In this document: piece by piece, positions 44,593-52,386 of the stretch | Layout: each line of letters starts with the position of its first letter | Numbering within the stretch: position 1 is the first letter of the stretch | The notes under the pieces: generated by a model | What the model was told of the DNA's origin: nothing | What the model saw: the letters and a program-made list of their open reading frames with translations, nothing else | Database searches by the model: none | Program-made: the position numbers and the translations under genes | Assembly (NCBI GenBank): GCA_020637335.1 | Contig: JACJWC010000008.1 | Coordinates: 1-64,000 of the forward strand | Reading direction: 5' to 3' | DNA length: 64,000 nucleotides | Origin: Acidobacteriota bacterium | Lineage (GTDB): Bacteria > Acidobacteriota > Holophagae > Acanthopleuribacterales > Acanthopleuribacteraceae

Positions 44593-45282
44593 ATGACGCA
44601 ACCCGAACGCAAACGCACTTTTTTTGTGGCCCTCGCGATCGTTATGGTTTGCCTGGTCGTGTGGGTTTTTGCCCGTGCCTTGGTCGAACCAAAGGGTCTG
44701 CCAGATCCATTGGACCGCAGTTATCAGCAGCCGGGTTTGATTGCCCAGGAACAAAAACCATGGGCCGCGACTAATCAATCCTCTCGAATGGTTACGGGTC
44801 CGGGCAGTCAGGCGGCGCAACGAAATTTGTTTGAGAGTTACGCCCGCCGTGCCTATCCAGGGGCACCGCCATTTATCCCGCATCCAACAGAGGAATCTTT
44901 GTCAACCGGGGAATCGTGTTTGAGCTGCCATCAACAGGGCGGATATGTGGCGCGTTTCCAAGCCTATGCGCCGGTTACGCCGCATCCGGAATTCGTTAGC
45001 TGTCGCCAATGTCATGTGGAGCAGCAGGACGTTGCTTTAATAGTGCCCAGTTTGGCCGCAACATTTGAACCGCCACGGCGCGGCGAGCCGGCCATTCCCG
45101 GTGGACCGCCTCCGATTCCGCATCCGCTTCAACTGCGTGAAAACTGTGCGGCCTGTCATACGGGCCCGGCTGCACCCTACCAAATCCGTTCCAGCCATCC
45201 GGACCGGGTGTATTGCCGGCAATGCCATGTGGCCCAAGTGGAGGACACACCGGTTTTTGCGCGAGCTATCCCAGGGGAATAG
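44593..45282 (+). CDS. NapB-like cytochrome, duplicated, four heme sites
   Basis: 229 residues. N-terminal signal or anchor helix (about 8-28). Four CXXCH heme-c sites lie at 109-113 (CLSCH), 137-141 (CRQCH), 185-189 (CAACH) and 208-212 (CRQCH). The usual NapB, which passes electrons to NapA, has two. Here the unit 'PP-IPHP ... CxxCH ... HPxxVxCRQCHV' occurs twice (starting at Pro92 and Pro172), so this looks like two NapB-type heme pairs in tandem in one chain. Downstream of napA by 10 bases. Electron partner of NapA is the likely role; the duplication is unusual. Confidence 0.85.
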   Translation: MTQPERKRTFFVALAIVMVCLVVWVFARALVEPKGLPDPLDRSYQQPGLIAQEQKPWAATNQSSRMVTGPGSQAAQRNLFESYARRAYPGAPPFIPHPTEESLSTGESCLSCHQQGGYVARFQAYAPVTPHPEFVSCRQCHVEQQDVALIVPSLAATFEPPRRGEPAIPGGPPPIPHPLQLRENCAACHTGPAAPYQIRSSHPDRVYCRQCHVAQVEDTPVFARAIPGE

Positions 45283-45291
45283 GGGGACAAT

Positions 45292-45870
45292 GTGTTCTGG
45301 AAACTCCTCTTGATGAGTTGTTTTTTGCTTGCCTGCCATCCGCCCGGGCACGATTCCGCTGGCAAAGTTTGGGACCGTTTTGAGGGACTGCCCGAGGTTA
45401 CGAAACCCTTGCATCCCAGTCTTGCGGGGCTTGATTTAGAACAAGTCGATACCAACTCGGGCGTTTTCTGGATTGAGAAACAAAGCCAACATCTGAACCG
45501 TTGGCCGTGCTCTGGCTGCCACCCGCAGGCACGGCCGGTCAAAAATGAACCGGCAGCGCATTGGGATATTTCACTGCGTCATGCGGACGAACAGGTGATG
45601 AACTGTGGGACCTGCCACGATGCGCGCAGTGACATGAACCAACTCCACAGCTTGCAGGGATTACCCATCGATATGAATCGCGCCGACCGCGTTTGTGCGC
45701 AATGCCACACGACCCAGGTCCGAGATTGGCTGGGCGGTGCGCATGGCAAACGGTTGGCCCGCTGGGAAGGGCCTGCTATTCGTTTTGCCTGCACCCAATG
45801 CCACGATCCGCATCAACCCGCCTGGGACCAGCGCTGGCCCCAAATCACCGCCCCCCGTTCTCAGGATTAG
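45292..45870 (+). CDS. Tetraheme cytochrome c lipoprotein
   Basis: 192 residues from a GTG start with AGGGGG just upstream. Lipoprotein signal with lipobox FLLAC (Cys15). Four CXXCH sites at 73-77, 105-109, 135-139 and 167-171. The overall pattern is that of small multiheme cytochromes, and its position between NapB-like and FeS/NrfD-like genes recalls the cytochrome subunit (DsrJ-like, though DsrJ has three hemes) of DsrJOP/Qrc-type quinone complexes. Likely relays electrons from the membrane complex to the NapB-like cytochrome. The exact family is uncertain. Confidence 0.85.
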   Translation: MFWKLLLMSCFLLACHPPGHDSAGKVWDRFEGLPEVTKPLHPSLAGLDLEQVDTNSGVFWIEKQSQHLNRWPCSGCHPQARPVKNEPAAHWDISLRHADEQVMNCGTCHDARSDMNQLHSLQGLPIDMNRADRVCAQCHTTQVRDWLGGAHGKRLARWEGPAIRFACTQCHDPHQPAWDQRWPQITAPRSQD

Positions 45871-45879
45871 GAGAATCAT

Positions 45880-46812
45880 ATGACTTATCGCCCGTCAAAT
45901 CCCAAACCCGAAGGACCGACCCTGGATCGCCGATCTGTTTTAAAGCAATTCACAGCAGGAATGGCCCTTTTGGGCGCCGCAAGTGCGACCAGTAGTTGCG
46001 ATAATGAAGCTAAAGCCCTGCAGTGGAAAGAGTACTTTAAGAAAAATTATCGCTTGATGAGTGCCGATGAGCGACGCGAAACCATTCAGCGTTTGGAACA
46101 ATTGGCCCAAATCAATTCGGGTTTGAATCCCCACATTCGCGATGCCCAAGCGCGGACCGGGGTGTTGTACGGCTATGCGTTCAATATTGGCAAGTGTCGT
46201 GGTTACATGGACTGCGTCAAGGCGTGTGTCAAAGAGAACAACCAGGACCGCGCTTCCAACATGCAATACATCAAGATTTTTGAGATCGAAAATGGCAAGC
46301 TCAGTTTGGATGGTGCTGAAAGTACTTATTTCCATGAGGTTCCTGCGTCTGGTCATTTCTACATGGGGACCCAGTGTTTCCAGTGCGAAAAGCCACCGTG
46401 TGTGGATGTTTGCCCCGTCGGGGCAACTTGGAAAGAACCAGACGGGATTGTGGTCATTGATTACGACTGGTGTATTGGCTGTCGTTATTGTGAAGCCGCA
46501 TGTCCCTATTGGGCGCGACGGTTCAATTGGCACACACCGCAGGTGCCCAATGCCGAGGTTAATCTGGAACAACACTACCTGGGCAACCGCCCGCGCAAAA
46601 AGGGCGTCATGGAGAAATGCACGTTTTGCATTCAGCGCACGCGCGATGGGCGTTTACCCGCCTGCGCGGAAGCGTGTCCTACTGGTGCACGGATCTTTGG
46701 CAACCTGTTGGATCCCAGCAGTGAAATTCGGTTCGTGCTGGAAAACAAAAAGGTTTTTCGCTTGAAAGAGGACCTGGGTACCGAACCGAAGTTTTGGTAT
46801 TTCATGGATTGA
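45880..46812 (+). CDS. Tat-exported FeS protein, NrfC/DsrO-type
   Basis: 310 residues. Tat motif DRRSVLKQF at 16-24 with a hydrophobic stretch and Cys40 that could be a lipobox. Ferredoxin-type clusters follow: Cys106/112/116, Cys166-178 (CFQCEKPPCVDVCP), Cys198-208 (CIGCRYCEAACP), and CTFC (247-250) with Cys262/266. These give up to four [4Fe-4S] sites, as in NrfC, DsrO and related subunits of NrfD-type complexes. It lies 10 bases before the NrfD-type gene with which it must form a complex. It should take electrons from quinol via the membrane subunit. Confidence 0.92.
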   Translation: MTYRPSNPKPEGPTLDRRSVLKQFTAGMALLGAASATSSCDNEAKALQWKEYFKKNYRLMSADERRETIQRLEQLAQINSGLNPHIRDAQARTGVLYGYAFNIGKCRGYMDCVKACVKENNQDRASNMQYIKIFEIENGKLSLDGAESTYFHEVPASGHFYMGTQCFQCEKPPCVDVCPVGATWKEPDGIVVIDYDWCIGCRYCEAACPYWARRFNWHTPQVPNAEVNLEQHYLGNRPRKKGVMEKCTFCIQRTRDGRLPACAEACPTGARIFGNLLDPSSEIRFVLENKKVFRLKEDLGTEPKFWYFMD

Positions 46813-46821
46813 GGAGGGCTT

Positions 46822-48078
46822 ATGCGCGGTCTGTTTCAATTTTTTCGGGCCCTTTTGGACCACGCCACCCGCGGCGATTGGCGCTACCACCTGTGGATGG
46901 GATTTCTGACCATCCTGATGGTGCTCGGGACTTATGCCTACACCTTGCAACTGGAGCACGGCTTGGCTGTGACCGGCATGAATGACCACGTCAGCTGGGG
47001 CCTTTATATCTCCAATTTCACCTTTTTGGTCGGCATGGCTGCCGCGGCCGTGATGCTGGTCATGCCTGCTTACGTGCTTCACGATGTGGATTTTCCCCGG
47101 GCCGTTTTGATTGGGGAAGGTGTAGCGGTTGCTGCACTCCTAATGTGTTTGGGTTTTGTCACAGTCGATTTAGGTGGTCCCGCTCGCGCCTGGCATTTGT
47201 TGCCTTTTGTGGGCTATTTCAATTGGCCAAATTCCATGTTGACCTGGGACGTGTTGGTCCTGAATGGCTATTTGGCGCTCAACTTACTCATCCCTTTTTA
47301 TCTGCTGTACAGTAAATTTCATGGACGGGAAGCGCAGAAAAAAAAGTATTTGCCCTTTGTATTGCTTTCCGTGTTTTGGGCCGTTGCAATCCACTTGGTA
47401 ACCGCCTTTTTGTACGCGGGTCTGCCTGCGCGGCCCTACTGGAACAATGCCTTGCTCGGTCCGCGTTTCCTGGCCTCGGCCTTTGCTGCAGGCCCAGCCT
47501 TTATTCTGTTGTTGTTGGCAACCATTCGTCGGGTGACTGCCTATCCGATTGGTCAAGCCATTTTCCAAAAGTTGGCCCTGATCACTACGGTCGCGGCCCA
47601 AATCAACTTGATCATGTTGGCTTCGGAACTGTTCAAGGAGTTTTATTTCCCGACTGAGCACAGTAAAAGCGCAATTTACCTCTTTTTCGGGCTGGAAGGC
47701 CATCATGCCTTAGTGGGATGGATCTGGACAGCCCTGAGTCTCAACCTTCTGGCTACGATTGTTCTGACCCTCAATCCCTTGCGTCGAAAAGCCATGGTTC
47801 TGTACCCGGCCGTGGCTGTTTTGTTCCTGTCCATTTGGATCGAGAAGGGCATGGGCTTGGTCGTGCCGGGCTTTATTCCTTCTCCGTTGGGCGAGGTTGT
47901 GGATTACAGCCCAAGCGGCGTGGAAATCATGGTGACCTTGGGTTTATGGGCCATGGGCTTATTTGTTTTGACCTTATTGGTGAAGGTTGCCATCCCAATT
48001 GAGCTGGGCCAGTTACGCGCACCTCAAAACCAGTCTCTTGACGAAAAAAATCAGACGGTTGAGGTGGCACTCTCCTAA
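46822..48078 (+). CDS. NrfD/DsrP-type integral membrane subunit
   Basis: 418 residues with about ten predicted membrane helices. The segment VSWGLYISNFTFLVGMAAAAVML (split near residues 55-77) and the later SMLTWDVLVLNGYLALNL match the DsrP/HmcC branch of the NrfD (polysulfide reductase) family. Such subunits bind quinol at the membrane and pass electrons to the FeS partner. It is the last gene of the nap operon and, with the FeS protein and tetraheme cytochrome, most likely replaces NapC/NapGH. No terminator is clear; a short dyad (GGCT/AGCC) follows at 48088-48103. Confidence 0.92.
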   Translation: MRGLFQFFRALLDHATRGDWRYHLWMGFLTILMVLGTYAYTLQLEHGLAVTGMNDHVSWGLYISNFTFLVGMAAAAVMLVMPAYVLHDVDFPRAVLIGEGVAVAALLMCLGFVTVDLGGPARAWHLLPFVGYFNWPNSMLTWDVLVLNGYLALNLLIPFYLLYSKFHGREAQKKKYLPFVLLSVFWAVAIHLVTAFLYAGLPARPYWNNALLGPRFLASAFAAGPAFILLLLATIRRVTAYPIGQAIFQKLALITTVAAQINLIMLASELFKEFYFPTEHSKSAIYLFFGLEGHHALVGWIWTALSLNLLATIVLTLNPLRRKAMVLYPAVAVLFLSIWIEKGMGLVVPGFIPSPLGEVVDYSPSGVEIMVTLGLWAMGLFVLTLLVKVAIPIELGQLRAPQNQSLDEKNQTVEVALS

Positions 48079-48177
48079 AAAAATGGGCTAAAAAATGAGC
48101 CTTGGTTGTGAGTAGACTCTTTCATTTTCCGGTCGAATTGAGGGATGATTGGCATTAATGAACCCCTTGGAGTTGCG

Positions 48178-49089
48178 ATGCGCACACGAAAATTAATCCA
48201 TTATGCCGGGCCTCTCGCATTAGTGTTTTTGCTTCAATGTGGGGCCAAATTGAGCCTGCCTTTTAATCAGGCACGACGCGACTTTAAGACTGATTTAATC
48301 GACCCCAACTTACGAGATCCCGAGCCCCCAGAAACGCCACCGGACTTTATTGATCTCATTCAGTATGAAACAGAACTTGGTCCTATGTACGCCTACCTGG
48401 TCGTACCCGAAACAGATTCAGATGAACTTCGACCGGCCGTCATTTGGATCCATGGCGGCTTTGGCAATGGGATTGGCAGTACCGTTTGGGAAGAACAAGA
48501 CCCCAAAAACGATCAATCGGGAAGTGCCTTTTGGAAACGTGGATTTATCACCATGTACCCCGCTTTGCGGGGAGGCAGTGGGAATCCGGGCGTCCAGGAG
48601 CAGTTTTTAGGTGAAGTGGACGATGTCATAGCGGCCGGAAAATATTTGGCGGAACGTCCGGATGTTGATCCCGCGCGCATTTATTTAGGCGGACATAGTA
48701 CGGGTGGCACCCTGGTTTTGTTGGTAGCTGCCAGCACCAAAATGTTCCGAGCAGTGGTCGCTTTTGGGCCTGTAGCCGATATCCGTTCCTACGGCAGCTA
48801 TGGCCTAAATTTCTCTCTTAAGGACAAAGCGGAATGGCAATACCGCAGCCCGATTTTTTGGTTACGCGATATTCAATGTCCAACCTGGGTGTATGAAGGC
48901 GAAAGGGAACCCAGCAATTTTGACGTGTTGCAGGAATTCAAAAAAGTCAAAACTAATCAGAGGATCTTGTTTTTTTCTGAAAAAGGCTATGACCATTTCA
49001 GTATCTTGGCACCCGGTACCAAGAAAATGGCTGACCGCATCTTCATGGATAGCGAGTGGGATCCAACCTTTGATACGCATCCTTATTAA
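48178..49089 (+). CDS. Exported alpha/beta hydrolase, prolyl oligopeptidase-like
   Basis: 303 residues. Lipoprotein signal with lipobox FLLQC (about Cys20). The alpha/beta-hydrolase fold is supported by the oxyanion strand WIHGGFGN (near residue 90), the nucleophile elbow GGHSTGG (near 180), a late Asp in the WVYEGEREP region and a His in KGYDHFS near 270. It resembles the S9 prolyl oligopeptidase/acylaminoacyl-peptidase catalytic domain without the propeller. GGAG lies six bases before the ATG at 48178; an upstream ATG (48145) lacks such a site. Substrate unknown. It is separated from the nap operon by 100 bases. Confidence 0.85.
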   Translation: MRTRKLIHYAGPLALVFLLQCGAKLSLPFNQARRDFKTDLIDPNLRDPEPPETPPDFIDLIQYETELGPMYAYLVVPETDSDELRPAVIWIHGGFGNGIGSTVWEEQDPKNDQSGSAFWKRGFITMYPALRGGSGNPGVQEQFLGEVDDVIAAGKYLAERPDVDPARIYLGGHSTGGTLVLLVAASTKMFRAVVAFGPVADIRSYGSYGLNFSLKDKAEWQYRSPIFWLRDIQCPTWVYEGEREPSNFDVLQEFKKVKTNQRILFFSEKGYDHFSILAPGTKKMADRIFMDSEWDPTFDTHPY

Positions 49090-49147
49090 AATTTTGTCTT
49101 GTTCCGGTTCTGGTTCTTAAGTCGCCAAATCGAGTGGGTGATTGGGC

Positions 49148-50344
49148 ATGGTCATTTTTTATATCATCCTGTTTCAAGAGTTACAGTTTCAGCCGATTGT
49201 AACGCCCGGCGTTTTTGAGCGGCCCGTCTGGTTGACCCATTGTGGTGATAATCGACGATTCATTGTCGATCAACCAGGCCGGATTTGGATTCTAGAAGGT
49301 AACCATGTGTTGAAAGAACCCTTTTTGGATATCCGTGAATCGGTCATCTTCGACAATGAGCGTGGTCTTTTGTGTCTTGCTTTTGCGCCCGATTTTGTGG
49401 CGTCTGGTTACTTTTTCGTTACCTACATTCGCGCGAGTGACCAGGCTGCCATATTGGCCCGTTTCCAAGTGAGCGTGGAATCCAACATCACCGATCCGGA
49501 GTCCCAAGTCATTCTGATGGAGATCGCCCAACCTTCGCCCATTCACAAAATGCATGGGCTTCAATTTTTAAATGACGGAAGTTTACTGGTCGCCGTTGGT
49601 GATGGGGGGCCCAGAAATGATCCCGAGTGTCGCAGTCAAAACCTGCAGAATCGGTATGGAAAAATTTTAAGAATATCCGTGCAGAACCAACTGGATCCGC
49701 CGTATTTTTCGGTTCCTTCGGACAACCCTTTTTTTGGGGTGCCAGGGACGAATCCCGAAATATATGCCTTGGGGTTAAGAAACCCGTGGCGGATGGGCCA
49801 CGATCCCTTAACTGACCAGGTTTTGATTGGAGATGTGGGCCAGGCCTCCTTTGAGGAAATCAATTTGCTTAAACCCGGCGCCAATTTCGGTTGGAGTGTG
49901 ATGGAAGGTCTGAGCTGTTTTGCTTTAAGCAACTGTAGCCAGATCCCACCGTGTATGGATCCCGGTTTTGAATCGCCGATTTATGCCTATGCGCATGGTG
50001 TGGATTGTGCGGTTATTGGCGGTCCACGAGTGCGCAGTCAATTGTTGCCCGATTTTTTGGGCCTTTGGGCGGGCGGCGATTATTGTTCGGGCCGCTTCTT
50101 TTTCCTTGAAGAAAACGCCGGGGTGTGGACTTTGGCTGCGGAACATTGGGGTCCAACCTTTTTTACCAGTTTTGGGTTAGATGCGAATGGCGACCTTTAT
50201 GGTCTTTTTTTTGATGGCCGAATTTCGCGTTTGGTTCAACCGATGGCCGATTTCTGGCCGCGTTGGCTTGATGTGGATGCTGCAGGCCCTGTTGATCTAT
50301 TGCGCCTGGTGCACAGGGTTGGCTATGTGCCGTTCACCCTATAA
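49148..50344 (+). CDS. PQQ-dependent sugar dehydrogenase-like propeller protein
   Basis: 398 residues. Short hydrophobic N-terminus (MVIFYIILF) that may act as a signal. The family pattern of soluble glucose/sorbosone dehydrogenases is clear: DQPGRIWIL, RGLLCLAFAPDF, KMHGLQFLNDGSLLVAVGDGG, then YGKILRI, NPEIYALGLRNPWR and GDVGQ. They are six-bladed propellers that oxidise aldoses or sorbosone with PQQ and reduce a periplasmic acceptor. There are no nearby PQQ biosynthesis genes. The ATG at 49148 is preferred over a TTG two codons upstream. The last 25 residues (WLDVDAAGPVDLLRLV) look like a separate short tail. Confidence 0.88.
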   Translation: MVIFYIILFQELQFQPIVTPGVFERPVWLTHCGDNRRFIVDQPGRIWILEGNHVLKEPFLDIRESVIFDNERGLLCLAFAPDFVASGYFFVTYIRASDQAAILARFQVSVESNITDPESQVILMEIAQPSPIHKMHGLQFLNDGSLLVAVGDGGPRNDPECRSQNLQNRYGKILRISVQNQLDPPYFSVPSDNPFFGVPGTNPEIYALGLRNPWRMGHDPLTDQVLIGDVGQASFEEINLLKPGANFGWSVMEGLSCFALSNCSQIPPCMDPGFESPIYAYAHGVDCAVIGGPRVRSQLLPDFLGLWAGGDYCSGRFFFLEENAGVWTLAAEHWGPTFFTSFGLDANGDLYGLFFDGRISRLVQPMADFWPRWLDVDAAGPVDLLRLVHRVGYVPFTL

Positions 50345-50493
50345 AGCGGTTCATACTTCACGGGTTGAGTCCTGACACTGGGCCGTAGTTCTGCTTATTA
50401 ACAAACCCAAAACTTGATTTTTGAGGCCATTGGCCTTGACGCTAGCTGACTGCGAGTGGGATTTTGCTTAGCTTAATCCGCTTGTTTGTCTTG

Positions 50494-50862
50494 TTAATGG
50501 ACCGCAATGCTGGGAATAAAGTGTTTATGCTCGGATCGCGTGTTGTAGGGCGGTTTGTGTAAGGTCACAATATGGGATTCGATTTGTTTGGCGGTGGTTG
50601 GATCACAGGAATAAAAAATAAATTGGTAACCCGAAGCTTGCCGTCTGGCCAAGGACGCATTCCCGGAGCCCGTGCAATGTTTGCGCAGACGACCGCGAAT
50701 GGTATCACCGGTCGCGATCCCGATATAAACAACTTGTGTTTCGCCAAAGCCGTTGAAAAGAACCTGATAAACACCGAATCCGTCGGGTGCGTGATCGCTG
50801 ATTTGGTCAGCCGCGAAGGCGTATGGACCCTGCCAATTTCGGCCAAAAGCGTCGCTGTACAT
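50494..50862 (-). CDS. GIY-YIG domain protein
   Basis: 122 residues. The GIY-YIG core is visible: GVYQVLF near residue 30, VVYIGIATGDTIRGRLRKH near 45-63, and Glu in KQIESHIVTLHKPPYN near 95-100. GIY-YIG domains cut DNA, but short stand-alone members are often of unknown role. The ATG at 50862 follows GGAGG by four bases; a longer frame starting 36 bases upstream exists but has no site. It is divergent from the radical SAM gene. Confidence 0.8.
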   Translation of the reverse strand: MYSDAFGRNWQGPYAFAADQISDHAPDGFGVYQVLFNGFGETQVVYIGIATGDTIRGRLRKHCTGSGNASLARRQASGYQFIFYSCDPTTAKQIESHIVTLHKPPYNTRSEHKHFIPSIAVH

Positions 50863-51107
50863 GGGGACCTCCAAATGTGGGTTGGCGCCCCTCCCCAAGC
50901 CAAAACAGACATCAAAGGTCCTTAATTCATCGGAAAAACGCCGGACCCTAGACTAACTTTTTTTTCGTTAGGAAAGGGTATGATCACTCACATAAATCGG
51001 AAAATCCGTGCTGGAGCGGCCATTCTTTTTTTTATTCACATTTTTCCTGGTTGGGCAGTTATCAATCGTCTTGAAAAGACCGAAAGAGGGGGTGAAGGGA
51101 AAGTATC

Positions 51108-52178
51108 ATGACCGGAACGGTTTATAGTGCATACAAAATGTTTGGTTTCCCGCAAAAATTGGCGGATGTGCAGATGCAGAAATGGTCGGCACCGCTGCAC
51201 GTCCGCTTGAAACCCACCAATCGTTGTAACCACCGCTGCTGGTATTGCGGGTATCAGCACCAAAATAATTTGTCTTTAGGCATGGGCGCTGATCCCACAG
51301 ACATGATTTCCGAAGAAAAAATGCAGGAGATCATCGAAGATTTGGTCGCACTTCGGGTTCAAGCGGTCACTTTTAGCGGGGGTGGTGAACCCTTGCTCTA
51401 TCCGCATCTTTTGCCGAGTGTTGCAGCCTTGGCCCAGGCCGGGCTCGCCTTGGGCATGATCACCAATGGCGCATTGTTGACGGGTAGCAGGGCTGAGAGT
51501 TTAGCCAATCGGATGCGCTGGATCCGCGTTTCGCTGGATGGCTGGGATGATGATTCCTACGCGCGTTATCGCGGTATCAAAAGTGGCGCTTTTTCCCAGC
51601 TAATGGAGAATTTGAAACAGTTTTCTGCCATCAAAGGCAATACCCAACTCGGTGTTGCGATCAATTTAGATGCGGACAATGTCAAGCATCTGGAAAGCTT
51701 GGTACCCCGACTCAAGGCCTGTGGTGTGGAACAGGTCAAGTTGGCCGGATGTGTAGTGGCAGATGATGCGGCCACCAATAGCGCTTACCATCAGCCGTTT
51801 TTTGCGCAGACCAAAAGTGTGATCCAGAAACTGAGTGAGCGTTTACGCGATGAGACATTTCAAATAATTGATCGCTACCATTTGTGGTCGGAGCAAACCC
51901 GGACCTATTCGGCCTGTGGCATGATTTCCTGGTTAACGGTCATCGCTGCCGACCTCAATGTATATTCCTGCCAGGACAAGGCGTATCACGCAAGTGGCTG
52001 GTTGGGCAGCCTCAAAGATCAGCGTTTTGCCCAAGCTTGGTTTGACCCAGATCTGGTCGAGCGGGCCCGGGCCTTGGACCCCAGACGCGATTGTGCGCAC
52101 CACTGCGTCTCCCACCAAAAAAACATTATTTTAGCCGAGTGGCAGGATCTGGATCGCGACCACATCGCCTTTGTATAA
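51108..52178 (+). CDS. Radical SAM protein, SPASM-like end
   Basis: 356 residues. The radical SAM [4Fe-4S] motif CNHRCWYC gives Cys40, Cys44 and Cys47. The second family motif FSGGGEPL (near 95) and a C-terminal Cys group (Cys at ACGMISW, VYSCQDK and CAHHCVS) suggest a SPASM-type auxiliary cluster. Such enzymes often modify peptides or make cofactors. No candidate precursor peptide lies next to it, and it stands alone between the GIY-YIG gene and the sensor-kinase operon. Substrate unknown. Confidence 0.88.
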   Translation: MTGTVYSAYKMFGFPQKLADVQMQKWSAPLHVRLKPTNRCNHRCWYCGYQHQNNLSLGMGADPTDMISEEKMQEIIEDLVALRVQAVTFSGGGEPLLYPHLLPSVAALAQAGLALGMITNGALLTGSRAESLANRMRWIRVSLDGWDDDSYARYRGIKSGAFSQLMENLKQFSAIKGNTQLGVAINLDADNVKHLESLVPRLKACGVEQVKLAGCVVADDAATNSAYHQPFFAQTKSVIQKLSERLRDETFQIIDRYHLWSEQTRTYSACGMISWLTVIAADLNVYSCQDKAYHASGWLGSLKDQRFAQAWFDPDLVERARALDPRRDCAHHCVSHQKNIILAEWQDLDRDHIAFV

Positions 52179-52386
52179 GCTTAAACAGAGTTGAAAATGT
52201 AATTTTTGGGGAGGCCTTTTGGTAACCTGAATAACTTTTACAAGATGAAATCTACAGGTAAGCTGCCAATCGCAAATTTTTGGTTATTATGTGTGCGCTT
52301 TTTCACTTGTTTTTTTGGGCAGCCCAACCGATAGGATAGGAAATGTTCCGGTTTCCCCCCTTTGCCGGCCGTCTCTTGGAGGAGTT

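Noticed and set aside
51108..52178. RiPP cluster around the radical SAM gene
   Set aside because: No small precursor-like frame with a ribosome-binding site, transporter or protease next to it.
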